NCBI GenBank assembly: GCA_003133205.1
Contig: PKWK01000211.1
Span: 1 to 9,900 of the forward strand
Length of the DNA: 9,900 bases
From: Granulicella sp.
Lineage (GTDB): Bacteria; Acidobacteriota; Terriglobia; Terriglobales; Acidobacteriaceae
Direction of reading: 5' to 3'
In this document: positions 1-6,947 of the stretch, piece by piece
How positions within the stretch are numbered: the first letter of the stretch is position 1
How the letters are laid out: every line of letters begins with the position of its first letter
The notes under the pieces: model-generated
Told to the model about the DNA's origin: nothing
The model's database searches: none
What the model saw: only the letters and a program-made list of their open reading frames with translations
Made by a program: the position numbers and the translations under genes

Positions 1-1916
1 TCGCTGCCGGCGAGGTGGTGGAGCGGCCTGCGTCCGTGGTGAAGGAGCTGCTGGAGAACTCGCTCGATGCAGGCGCCACGCGGATTCGGATTGAGGTTGA
101 GGGCGGCGGGCGAAAGCTGATCCGCATCGTCGACAACGGCCACGGCATGGTGCGGGACGACGCGCTGCTTGCCTTCGAGCGGCATGCTACTTCGAAGCTG
201 CACTCATCGGACGACCTGTTGTCGATTCGGACGCTTGGCTTTCGCGGAGAGGCGTTGCCTTCGATTGCGAGCGTGTCGCGGCTGACGCTGGAGACTCGGG
301 CCGCGGAGGACGCATCGGGCACAGAGGTGGAGATTGCCGGCGGCAACATGCTGCGCGTGGAAGATGCGGGGATGCCGGCGGGCACGACGATCGCGGTCCG
401 CGATCTCTTCTACAACACGCCGGCGCGGCGCAAATTCCTCAAGTCGGAGCAGACTGAGCTGGCGCACATTGCCGCGCTGGTGACGCACTATGCACTGGCG
501 CATCCGTCGCGCCACTTTGAGCTGCATTCGGCGACGCAGGCGTTGCTGATCGCGCCGGCGGTTGGATCGACCGGCGATCGGCTGTTCCAGATCTTCGGTC
601 GCGATACAGCGGCGTTGATGCTCCCCACCGCGGCCGAGATCGACTTCACGCGGGCCGGGTTGCCGGAGCCACCGCCCTGGAAGCGCGAAGCGGACTATGC
701 GCCGCCCGATCCCGGATTCCTGCGCATCACGGGGTTTGTTTCCAAGCCGGAGTTGCAAAAGCTGAACCGCAATTCGATCTATGTGTTTGTGAACCATCGC
801 CTGGTCCGCGACCGTGTGGTACTGCACGCGCTGACCGAGGCGTATCGCAACATCATTCCGCCGACTTCGTTTCCGGTGGTGCTGCTGTTTCTGGAGATGC
901 CGCCGCAGGAGGTCGATGTCAACGTGCATCCGGCGAAGACTGAGGTGCGCTTCCGGCAGCCGAGCTTCGTGCACGATTTCATTCGCGACACGGTGCGGAC
1001 GACCATGATGACGGCGCGACCGGCGGCGAGCTTCGCCTCGGCGCTCAACTCGGGGCCTCTGGCCAGCGCATCGTTGCTGATTGATGTGAGTCCCATGCCT
1101 GGGCCGCCCGGGGACACTGTGTTCTCGCCGCGGGCTGTCGCGGAGTCCGAAGGCGATCCGTGTGCGGCGGACGTGGACGCGTTTACGCTAGGAGCGCCGG
1201 TGGTTCCCGAATCTCCCGGCCGATTTGCCTTCTCCGATCAGGGCATTGCCGTGGGATACGAGAACGAAGAGGGTGCAGCGAGTGCGAAGGAAGCCGGGGC
1301 GTTCGAGGCGGACGGCCCGGCCGAGACGCTGAACGCGCTGGCCACGCTGAAGCCGCTGGGCCAGTTGCGCGACTCGTTTATTCTGGCGGCGAATGACGAG
1401 GGGCTGTGGATTATCGATCAGCATGTGGCGCACGAGCGCGTGCTGTTTGAGAAGATACTGCGCGCCCGGGAGGTGGAACAGGTGCAACGCCAGCGGCTAC
1501 TGATGCCGGTGCTGGTCGACCTGCTGCCGGCGCAGATGGTCTCGTTCGCCGCGATTGCGCACGAGCTCGACCTCAACGGCTTTGAGGCTGAGCCGTTTGG
1601 CCCGCGCACGCTGGCTATCAAGGCCGCGCCGGTGGGTCTGGAAGGGCGTGAGCTGGAGCGGATGCTCGAAGAGGTGCTGGCGGTGCCGGACAAAGAGCAG
1701 CAGGAAGAGAACGCGGAGACGCGGCGGAGGCGGATTGCGGCCTCGATCGCATGCCACGCTGCGATTAAGGTCAATATGCCTCTGGACCCCGTAAAGATCG
1801 AGTGGCTGCTGACGGAATTGGGCAAAACGGAGCATCCAATGAGTTGTCCGCACGGGCGGCCCATCGCTTTGCGGTATTCTCATAAAGAGATACAGCGCGC
1901 GTTCCAGCGCATCTAG
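1..1916 (+). CDS. mutL: DNA mismatch repair protein MutL (5' end cut off by window)
   Basis: MutL is the GHKL-ATPase matchmaker of mismatch repair: it joins mismatch-bound MutS and directs strand excision. The reading frame is already open at base 3 with AAGEVVERP, which lies about 20 residues into a normal MutL, so the true start is upstream; the GTG at 15 is internal. ATPase motifs follow in order: ENSLDAGAT (54-80), DNGHGM (132-149), GFRGEAL (237-257) and GTTIAVRDLFYNTPARRKF (381-437). A variable linker separates these from the C-terminal dimerisation domain. That domain carries the endonuclease-type signatures DQHVAHERVLFE (1416-1451), ACHAAIKVNMPLD (1749-1787), SCPHGRP (1842-1862) and a terminal FQR. 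This is the nicking MutL type of bacteria that lack MutH, so mismatch repair here is probably methyl-independent. The fourth residue of the metal-binding motif is Val where Ala is usual. The gene stops at TAG 1914-1916. Identity is very secure. Confidence 0.97.
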   Translation, partial: AAGEVVERPASVVKELLENSLDAGATRIRIEVEGGGRKLIRIVDNGHGMVRDDALLAFERHATSKLHSSDDLLSIRTLGFRGEALPSIASVSRLTLETRAAEDASGTEVEIAGGNMLRVEDAGMPAGTTIAVRDLFYNTPARRKFLKSEQTELAHIAALVTHYALAHPSRHFELHSATQALLIAPAVGSTGDRLFQIFGRDTAALMLPTAAEIDFTRAGLPEPPPWKREADYAPPDPGFLRITGFVSKPELQKLNRNSIYVFVNHRLVRDRVVLHALTEAYRNIIPPTSFPVVLLFLEMPPQEVDVNVHPAKTEVRFRQPSFVHDFIRDTVRTTMMTARPAASFASALNSGPLASASLLIDVSPMPGPPGDTVFSPRAVAESEGDPCAADVDAFTLGAPVVPESPGRFAFSDQGIAVGYENEEGAASAKEAGAFEADGPAETLNALATLKPLGQLRDSFILAANDEGLWIIDQHVAHERVLFEKILRAREVEQVQRQRLLMPVLVDLLPAQMVSFAAIAHELDLNGFEAEPFGPRTLAIKAAPVGLEGRELERMLEEVLAVPDKEQQEENAETRRRRIAASIACHAAIKVNMPLDPVKIEWLLTELGKTEHPMSCPHGRPIALRYSHKEIQRAFQRI

Positions 1917-2004
1917 AAATAAAGAACGCCCAGCACCCGATTGGGACCACAACGGGACGGCCATGCACTACACCGGATTCAAACGCAATCTCGCAGTTCG
2001 CTCT

Positions 2005-2010
2005 TTGACA
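2005..2010 (+). promoter_or_regulatory. Candidate -35 element for the winged-helix/cmk operon
   Basis: A perfect TTGACA lies in the 218-base gap after mutL, about 125 bases before the next start codon. A hexamer 17-18 bases downstream (around 2028-2034, CTGGAC/TGGACT) is a poor -10 match, so this is only a candidate sigma-70-type promoter. If it is real, the transcript would carry a leader of roughly 95 bases. The rest of the gap (1917-2134) shows no recognisable gene and no strong terminator hairpin for mutL. Confidence 0.3.
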
Positions 2011-2116
2011 AATAATCTGTAACCGGCCTGGACTTCGGCCCTGAACCCAAGAAACTCTCCATCGCCCGCGCGAAGGATTGCTGCAGCCTTAGCTCCGACC
2101 GAGCGCGCCGCCCAGC

Positions 2117-2123
2117 AGGAAGG
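2117..2123 (+). promoter_or_regulatory. Ribosome binding site supporting a TTG start
   Basis: AGGAAGG lies 11 bases before the TTG at 2135. No ATG or GTG start in this frame offers a comparable Shine-Dalgarno sequence. An in-frame ATT at 2132 sits 8 bases away and cannot be excluded as a rare start. The site decides the start assigned to the winged-helix/basic-tail protein. Confidence 0.6.
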
Positions 2124-2134
2124 CATTTCCCATT

Positions 2135-4417
2135 TTGAATAACCCGAGTAGTACCCCCGAAACCTCGAACCCATCGATTCCAACCGCGGCGCAGCTTGCA
2201 GACGCGCGCTTGAAGCAGTGGCACCAGCAGGGCGAAGCTCTGCTGACGCTGGAGAACCTTCGCGGCTGGATCAACGCCGCCGGCCTCGCCCTGTTCGCGC
2301 CTCGTCCGCAGATTGCCTCACCCGCGCCATCGCTGGTTGAAGCAGTGCTGGGTGGGCCCAACCCTAGTCCTACACTGGAGCAGACCACAGAAGCTCGAAG
2401 TCTTCTTGCCCGCCTTGTGGCGGAGGGACTCGCTGTGCCGCTGAACCTGCTTGGGCCGGGTGTGGGGACGGTTCACGCCGGTGCTCCGGGCGACACGCCG
2501 GATTTTGTCGCGTCGACTGCCGTATTTTCGTACGTGTTTACACTGCGTGGGGACAAGGCCTGGAAGCAACCGCCCACTACTACAGGGGCGTTCAAGGTAT
2601 CGCAGCTTGCGCTTGCGACGCACGAGGCTCTCTCGCGGCGCGGGCCGCTGTCGGCGTACGACCTGACGACTGAAGTTGGCAAGGAGGTGACCGAGGCCGC
2701 TGTGCTGCGCGCTCTTGGAGAGCTTTGGACGCACCTCCGCGTGCTTCCGCTGGCGCAGCCCGATGGAGCGACCACGCTGTGGGAGCTGACCAGCGCGCGC
2801 TTTACCAAGCAGATCAAGGCGGGCGCCAATGCGGGCCAGCCATCGGCGCTGTCTGCGCTGATCTCGCTCTACCTTGGACAGGCCATCGTTGCTGCTGAGG
2901 ATGAGATCGAAAGCTTCCTTTCGCCGCTTGCCTCCCGTTCGCGTGTTCGCGATGTCATCCATGCGCTGCTCTCGGCCCGCCAGCTCGATACGATCGCCGT
3001 CGAGGGGCGGACCATGCTCCATGTTGCCGGTGCGCTGCCTGCGTTTCTTGCGCCTGAGGCGGCGGTTGTTGCTTCCGAATCGCAGGTTGCGGGCGAGAGT
3101 GAGATTGCGGTCGAGACGGACGGAGCACAGGACGTGGACGGCCCCGGGGAAGCGCCGGCGCGCATTACGAAATTCGTGCCCAAGCCGCGCAAGATCGGTA
3201 CCGGCTACCTGGCCAAGGCCAAGCCGTCGAAGTTTGCGGCCAAGCCTGGCCCATTCGAACGCGGATCGAAGCCCAGCTCTCGGCCGGGGTTCAGCGCGGG
3301 TTCAGGGCCAGCCGCAGGCCGCGAACGCCGCCCCTTCAGCAAGCCCGCATCCGGCGGGTTCGACAAGCCCTGGGACGAAGAGAAGACGCGCCGGCTCGCC
3401 GCCGCGCGGAAGCCGTCTGAGGTTAGCGAAGACGTGGGCGCATCCGAGCATGCGGCAGGTGCTGCGGAATCGGCTCAGCCCCGTGCTCCGCGTGTCTACA
3501 AGCCGCGCACTGAAGGTGCCGGGGATCGTGGCAAGTTTGGCGGTAAGCCTGCATTCCGGGGGAAGCCGTCCTTCGGCGACAAGCCAGCGTACGGCGGTAA
3601 GCCGTCCTTCCGCGGAAAGCCATCGTTCGGCGAGGGGCGTCCACCGCGGCGCGACTTCGCTTCACGGGCAGAGGGTGAGGGCAGCGATGCTCGTCCACCG
3701 CGCAAGACGTTCAGCAAGCCTGGCACGTTCGGACGCAAGCGGGAGGGGTTTGCAGCGCGGGCGTCTGGCGACGAGCGACCGCCGCGCCGCGAGTTTACGC
3801 CGCGAGCAGGGCAAGGTGGCGACAGGCGTCCAGGTCAGCGATCCGGCCGCGGCGAACGCCCCGCTTTCGGCAGTCCCCGACCGGCCGGTTCCTACGCTCC
3901 GCGGCCGCGGGGCGATCGGCCTCAAGGCACGGAAGGCGGCAGCTTTGCGCCGCGCAAACCGTATGCCCCACGCGGAGCCGGCTTCTTCAGCGCCAAGCCG
4001 CGTCCCTCCGATGACCGGGGCGACCGGGCTGCAAGCGGGCCGCGTGAGCGGCAGGACCGAGGCTCAAGCACCGAGAGCGGGAAGCGCGTCTATCGCAAGT
4101 TTGACGCTCCGCGCGACCGGCCTGCGCGCGGGGAAGGATTCGGCGGCGATGCGCGCAAGGCAGGTGGAGACTTCGCGCCACGGAAGTTCGCGGGTAAGCC
4201 TGGCTCAAAGGCGGGCGGAAAGTCGGGCGGATTTGCCGGCAAGACCGGACACAAGCCGGGCGGCGGCTTTGCGGGAAAGAAGTCGTATTCAAAGTCAGGT
4301 GCGCCGTTCTCGGACAAGTCAACCAGCACGTTCGCAAAGTTCGCCGGCAACAAGAAGCCCTTCGGCAAACGAGCGCCGGCGCGCAAGTTCAAACCTACTC
4401 AAGGTGAGTCCGCCTGA
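2135..4417 (+). CDS. Winged-helix-like protein with long basic disordered tail (function unknown)
   Basis: The function is not established. Residues 25-305 look globular. A stretch at about 155-225 (RRGPLSAYDLTTEVGKEVTE, then LRALGELWTHLRVLPL and a WEL strand) has the helix-helix-strand rhythm of a winged helix. Together with an N-terminal part that includes LVEAVLG, it recalls the winged-helix proteins related to the DNA glycosylase AlkZ/YcaQ; this is a low-confidence resemblance. Residues 311-340 are acidic. Residues 341-760 are rich in Lys, Arg, Gly, Pro and Ser with Phe spacers, and are surely disordered. Such tails are known on RNA helicases and other nucleic-acid binders, so nucleic-acid binding is the best inference. 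No catalytic motif is visible. The start is TTG with AGGAAGG upstream. The TGA stop overlaps the cmk ATG by one base, pointing to a shared transcript and translational coupling. That the gene is real is secure; its role is not. Confidence 0.85.
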   Translation: MNNPSSTPETSNPSIPTAAQLADARLKQWHQQGEALLTLENLRGWINAAGLALFAPRPQIASPAPSLVEAVLGGPNPSPTLEQTTEARSLLARLVAEGLAVPLNLLGPGVGTVHAGAPGDTPDFVASTAVFSYVFTLRGDKAWKQPPTTTGAFKVSQLALATHEALSRRGPLSAYDLTTEVGKEVTEAAVLRALGELWTHLRVLPLAQPDGATTLWELTSARFTKQIKAGANAGQPSALSALISLYLGQAIVAAEDEIESFLSPLASRSRVRDVIHALLSARQLDTIAVEGRTMLHVAGALPAFLAPEAAVVASESQVAGESEIAVETDGAQDVDGPGEAPARITKFVPKPRKIGTGYLAKAKPSKFAAKPGPFERGSKPSSRPGFSAGSGPAAGRERRPFSKPASGGFDKPWDEEKTRRLAAARKPSEVSEDVGASEHAAGAAESAQPRAPRVYKPRTEGAGDRGKFGGKPAFRGKPSFGDKPAYGGKPSFRGKPSFGEGRPPRRDFASRAEGEGSDARPPRKTFSKPGTFGRKREGFAARASGDERPPRREFTPRAGQGGDRRPGQRSGRGERPAFGSPRPAGSYAPRPRGDRPQGTEGGSFAPRKPYAPRGAGFFSAKPRPSDDRGDRAASGPRERQDRGSSTESGKRVYRKFDAPRDRPARGEGFGGDARKAGGDFAPRKFAGKPGSKAGGKSGGFAGKTGHKPGGGFAGKKSYSKSGAPFSDKSTSTFAKFAGNKKPFGKRAPARKFKPTQGESA
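3545..3634 (+). repeat. Five tandem 18-base units encoding KP[SA][FY]xx
   Basis: Residues 471-500 of the basic-tail protein consist of five consecutive hexapeptides: KPAFRG, KPSFGD, KPAYGG, KPSFRG, KPSFGE. Third codon positions differ between units (Pro is CCT, CCG, CCA, CCG, CCA), so the peptide is better conserved than the DNA. Looser copies of the same theme (RPPRR[DE]F, FAPRK, FAGK) continue through the tail to its end. Confidence 0.85.
4401..4408 (+). promoter_or_regulatory. cmk ribosome binding site inside the preceding gene
   Basis: AAGGTGAG lies 8 bases before the cmk ATG and is embedded in the last codons of the winged-helix/basic-tail gene. Because that gene's stop overlaps the cmk start (TGATG), ribosomes finishing the first gene can re-initiate on cmk. 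Confidence 0.65.
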
Positions 4418-5217
4418 TGCACGACCAGACCAAAGCTCCGGCAGAAGCCGCGACGGCACGCACCGATGCAACCGTGTTTCGCAGCCGGCCAGTGATTGCG
4501 ATCGACGGCCCAGCCGGCGCCGGGAAGAGTACGCTCGCGGCCCATCTGGCGCGGCGCTTCGGCTTCCTCAACCTGGAGACGGGGGCGATGTATCGCGCAC
4601 TCGCGTTGAAGGCGATTGAGAGCGACTTTTCGTTCGACGAAGAGGGGCCGCTGGTCGCGCTCGCGGAGACGACTCGCATCGATCTCCAGCCGCAGCTTGA
4701 GGGCAATCGCGTCCTGCTCGATGGGATGGACGTATCGCGGCGCATTCGCGAGTCGGACGTTACGTCGGCAGCCTCGCGGATCTCCGTTCATCCTCACCTT
4801 CGCGCGTGGATGGTTGGGCAGCAGCGCGCGCTCGGTGCGGGGGGTGGCGTGGTGATGGAAGGCCGCGATATCGGCACGGCAGTCTTTCCGGATGCGGAGG
4901 TCAAGATCTTCCTCGACGCGGCTCCGGAAGTCCGGGGCAACCGGCGCTTTCGCCAAGTCATTCCCACGGAAACGACCACTTCGCATCAGGCCGAGTTGCG
5001 CCAAGACTCCGACACCGAGGGTACCGAGCAGCAGCGCGTCGCCCGTCAGGCGATCGTTGACGAGATGCATGAACGCGATCGCCGCGACCGCAATCGGGCG
5101 GAGTCGCCGCTCCGCCCAGCCAGTGACGCGGTGATCCTGGACTCAACCGCCATGACGCTCGGCGAGGTTCTGGCCCAGGCGGAGCAGATCGTTCTCGCCC
5201 ACCTGCCACGGGGCTGA
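4417..5217 (+). CDS. cmk: Cytidylate kinase
   Basis: Phosphorylates CMP and dCMP to the diphosphates with ATP in the cytoplasmic pyrimidine nucleotide salvage pathway. The P-loop GPAGAGKST is at residues 31-39. The family signature ETGAMYR is at 54-60 (commonly DTGAMYR), the CMP-binding segment EGRDIGT at 148-154, and the C-terminal ERDRRDRNRAESPL region with a following ILDST strand at about 219-244. At 266 residues it is longer than the usual 220-230, because about 24 polar residues precede the first beta strand (PVIAIDG) and the lid region (about 181-207) is somewhat extended. The ATG overlaps the upstream TGA, and an AAGGTGAG sits in the preceding coding sequence, so this start is well supported. 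It probably lies in an operon with the winged-helix/basic-tail protein. Confidence 0.95.
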   Translation: MHDQTKAPAEAATARTDATVFRSRPVIAIDGPAGAGKSTLAAHLARRFGFLNLETGAMYRALALKAIESDFSFDEEGPLVALAETTRIDLQPQLEGNRVLLDGMDVSRRIRESDVTSAASRISVHPHLRAWMVGQQRALGAGGGVVMEGRDIGTAVFPDAEVKIFLDAAPEVRGNRRFRQVIPTETTTSHQAELRQDSDTEGTEQQRVARQAIVDEMHERDRRDRNRAESPLRPASDAVILDSTAMTLGEVLAQAEQIVLAHLPRG

Positions 5218-5316
5218 CGCACAAAGTCTCATGTCATCTTGAGGTTTCGGCGGTCGGATGCGTCGGTTGGATGCCTAAGTTGCACCATTTACGATGCAAT
5301 ACCGTCTATTTACGAA

Positions 5317-5330
5317 TTTTGTGCACAAAA
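5317..5330. promoter_or_regulatory. Perfect 14-bp palindrome upstream of the cold-shock gene (operator-like)
   Basis: TTTTGTGCACAAAA is identical to its reverse complement. It lies about 123 bases before the cold-shock ATG, in an AT-richer gap (5218-5453) between cmk and csp. Other dyads in the same gap are TTGCA-N10-TGCAA (5280-5299) and GAAAC-N6-GTTTC (5365-5380). TTGCCA (5333-5338) and TTGAAA (5363-5368) are possible -35 elements; the latter has GATTTA 17 bases on. The form suits a dimeric regulator's operator, but none can be named. Confidence 0.35.
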
Positions 5331-5438
5331 CCTTGCCACCTGTGCTAACCTTCACACATCGTTTGAAACAGATTGGTTTCTGGACGATTTAGCATTATCG
5401 ACCCCCGATTTGGATCTTGCGGCAAATTCATCAGTACT

Positions 5439-5443
5439 AAGGA
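5439..5443 (+). promoter_or_regulatory. Ribosome binding site of the cold-shock gene
   Basis: AAGGA lies 10 bases upstream of ATG 5454. It favours this start over the ATG at 5373, which would add 27 residues not found in cold-shock proteins. Confidence 0.6.
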
Positions 5444-5453
5444 AATTAACAAA

Positions 5454-5654
5454 ATGGAACAGGGAACAGTGAAGTGGTTTAACGATGCCAAGGGGTTTGG
5501 CTTCATCAGCCGTCAGAACGGCGAGGACGTGTTTGTTCACTACTCGGCGATTAATTCGAACGGTTTCAAGAGCCTTCAAGAAGGTCAGGCTGTGCAGTTC
5601 AACGTGGTCAAGGGGCCCAAGGGTTGGCAGGCGTCTGACGTTCAGCCTCTCTAG
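5454..5654 (+). CDS. Cold-shock domain protein (CspA family)
   Basis: A 66-residue single cold-shock domain, the normal length for the family. These proteins bind single-stranded RNA or DNA and melt RNA secondary structure, either at low temperature or constitutively. The opening [15 protein letters not shown] holds RNP1 (KGFGFI, residues 13-18), and VFVHY (26-30) is RNP2. The C-terminal strand is marked by [10 protein letters not shown]. It starts at the ATG behind AAGGA. The gene stands alone on the plus strand behind a 236-base AT-richer leader and converges with the exported-protein gene ending at 5774. The symbol is left blank because CspA, CspB and similar paralogues cannot be told apart here. 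Confidence 0.96.
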   Translation: MEQGTVKWFNDAKGFGFISRQNGEDVFVHYSAINSNGFKSLQEGQAVQFNVVKGPKGWQASDVQPL

Positions 5655-5717
5655 TCTTTGGCTTTTGGTTCACGGTCCTGGGCTGTAGCAGCACTCGGCT
5701 TCAACCAAGTTTTGCGG

Positions 5718-5741
5718 GAGGGACGGCTGCGGCTGTCCCTC
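5718..5741. terminator. Hairpin between converging genes, probable terminator
   Basis: GAGGGAC and GTCCCTC form a perfect 7-bp stem around a 10-base loop, extendable by G-T wobbles at the base. It lies 64 bases after the cold-shock stop and 33 bases beyond the stop of the opposing gene. On the plus strand it is followed by a pyrimidine-rich stretch (TTCGCC, then TTT) rather than a clean U-run, so termination is plausible but not certain. It could serve both strands. Confidence 0.5.
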
Positions 5742-5750
5742 TTCGCCGTT

Positions 5751-5767
5751 TAATCCTCTGCGGATTA
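5751..5767. terminator. Second small hairpin next to the opposing stop codon
   Basis: TAATCC and GGATTA form a 6-bp stem around a 5-base loop, ending 7 bases from the stop of the minus-strand exported-protein gene. There is no U-run. It may cooperate with the neighbouring 5718-5741 hairpin or may be incidental. Confidence 0.3.
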
Positions 5768-5773
5768 GCGAAT

Positions 5774-6739
5774 TTACGGCTGTGCGGGTCCGTCCGGAGC
5801 CTGCGGCGTACCCACCTGCGTCACACCCGGAAGAATTGTTGAAGTCGTTCGGAACTTGCGATAATCCGAGTTCACGACCTGGCCGCTGCCGTTGAAACTG
5901 AAGAAGAGCAGGGCGCGGGCTGCACCCTGGCCCTCGAAGCGTGCTGGAAGCCACACCTCATCATTGACCTTGGTCTGTACCATTGAGAATCGCGTGTCTT
6001 TCTGAATGTTCGCGATCAGGCCGCCCCCGATTTTGAATGCGTTTGCGAAGTGTCCCTCAACACGAGAGAGCACGTGGTCCTGCTCGTCGATCCACGCGGT
6101 ACCGACCAGATCTCGAATGGCATCCTCGGAGCGGTTGCGTGTTTTGGCTTTCGGATCGCCCGTGTAGTCGACGGCGATGGTGTCACGGCCGTTGAGCTGC
6201 ACGCGGCGGGCATTGGTGAACGAGCCAAGCTCCAGCAGGCGCGAGACCGTGACCTCCTCGTTGCCGCGTGTGTCCGTTTCCTTCCCCTTGTCGTCCGCCT
6301 TCTCGCGTTTCTCGCGGCCCTTGGCTGCTACCTTGTCGATGCGGTCGTTCTCTTTTGCAATTTCTTCAGGGCTGAGATCCTTGCCATCCTTCTTCACGAC
6401 TCGCCGCACCGGGACGCCGTTCACCCAGAAGTGGTCGGATTCGGTGACCCTTGTCTTCTTGATCTTCCCGTTCCCGTCGACCTCCTGCTCAGTCAGGACG
6501 GAGTGATAGATGTAGTCCTTTTCGACAGACTCGGACTTGCGCTGGTTTGCCTCGACGTCGTGCATCATGGCGATGATGTCGGGGAGCGGCTTGTCGGGGG
6601 AGGGTTCGGCGTGCGTGCTCGCCTCGGTTAGCCGCGGTGATGTTTCGGGTGCGGTCTGCGCGCGAGCGGAGGCGCAGATAAGCGCGCATCCCAGGATGAG
6701 GAGTGTTGCCGCCCGGGTTTTGGGCATCAGTGCCTGCAT
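5774..6739 (-). CDS. Exported protein of unknown function, LolA-like flavour
   Basis: A 321-residue protein with an N-terminal signal peptide: hydrophobic residues 11-25 and an ARA|Q cleavage site after residue 27. An ILGC at 15-18 makes a lipoprotein conceivable but less likely. A polar linker follows. Residues 68-115 and 165-297 then read as beta-strand-rich segments (for example AWIDEQDHVLSRVEGHF and EVWLPARFEGQ) with the cadence of LolA/LolB-like lipoprotein-carrier folds. Residues about 117-160 are a very charged, probably helical stretch of Lys, Glu, Asp and Arg. The exact family is not recognised. The assigned ATG at 6739 has AGGAG about 15 bases upstream. An ATG four codons later (6727) is an alternative and keeps the signal peptide. 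A periplasmic or outer-membrane-associated role is inferred. The gene is last in the minus-strand series and sits 208 bases downstream of the ABC exporter. Confidence 0.8.
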   Translation of the reverse strand: MQALMPKTRAATLLILGCALICASARAQTAPETSPRLTEASTHAEPSPDKPLPDIIAMMHDVEANQRKSESVEKDYIYHSVLTEQEVDGNGKIKKTRVTESDHFWVNGVPVRRVVKKDGKDLSPEEIAKENDRIDKVAAKGREKREKADDKGKETDTRGNEEVTVSRLLELGSFTNARRVQLNGRDTIAVDYTGDPKAKTRNRSEDAIRDLVGTAWIDEQDHVLSRVEGHFANAFKIGGGLIANIQKDTRFSMVQTKVNDEVWLPARFEGQGAARALLFFSFNGSGQVVNSDYRKFRTTSTILPGVTQVGTPQAPDGPAQP

Positions 6740-6858
6740 CTATCCACTATTGGACTCCTATTTGACTCCGTGCGTGCGAGGGGGTTGGCTTGGCGGTCAT
6801 TAAGCGCGTTAGGCGAGGGGCGAAGATTGGTGAGCCCATTAGAACTTACCCCAAGCGA

Positions 6859-6907
6859 GGACGAAATACGGGGATTCTGAGCCAAATTCGGCTCAGAATG
6901 ACAAGCT
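6859..6907 (-). repeat. Dispersed-type palindromic repeat, intergenic copy
   Basis: In the 208-base gap after the ABC exporter, ATTCTGAGCC and GGCTCAGAAT form a perfect 10-bp stem around a 6-base loop (6874-6899). On the minus strand the element starts AGCTTGTCATTCTGA and ends GAATCCCCGTATTT. The copy inside the exporter gene shares both ends. It begins about 40 bases past the exporter's stop and could act as a REP-like transcript end or mRNA stabiliser; no U-run follows. I see nothing else definite in 6740-6947. Confidence 0.7.
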
Positions 6908-6947
6908 CTGGGGGGAATGAAAGATTGTTTTCTCAGTCCGATAGCGG

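Noticed and set aside
15..17. GTG at 15 as the start of mutL
   Set aside because: The frame is open upstream and already encodes AAGE, part of the conserved MutL N-terminus, so this is an internal valine codon.
2874..4619. A 581-codon open frame on the plus strand overlapping the basic-tail gene and the start of cmk
   Set aside because: It lies in a third frame relative to both real genes, encodes an Arg/Ser/Ala-rich sequence without domain character, and is explained by the GC-rich, repeat-like codons of the tail. No ribosome binding site or conserved motif supports it.
5230..5245. GTCATCTTGAG after cmk as a third copy of the TCATTCTGA repeat
   Set aside because: Only a short match at one end, with no matching second arm or CCCCG-ATTT end. 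Too weak to call.
5239..5472. A 77-codon frame in the gap between cmk and csp
   Set aside because: It overlaps the cold-shock gene in another frame, has no recognisable domain, and sits where promoter and leader signals are expected.
6050..6631. A plus-strand open frame antisense to the exported protein
   Set aside because: No domain, no ribosome binding site, and the opposite strand has a signal peptide and a coherent protein.
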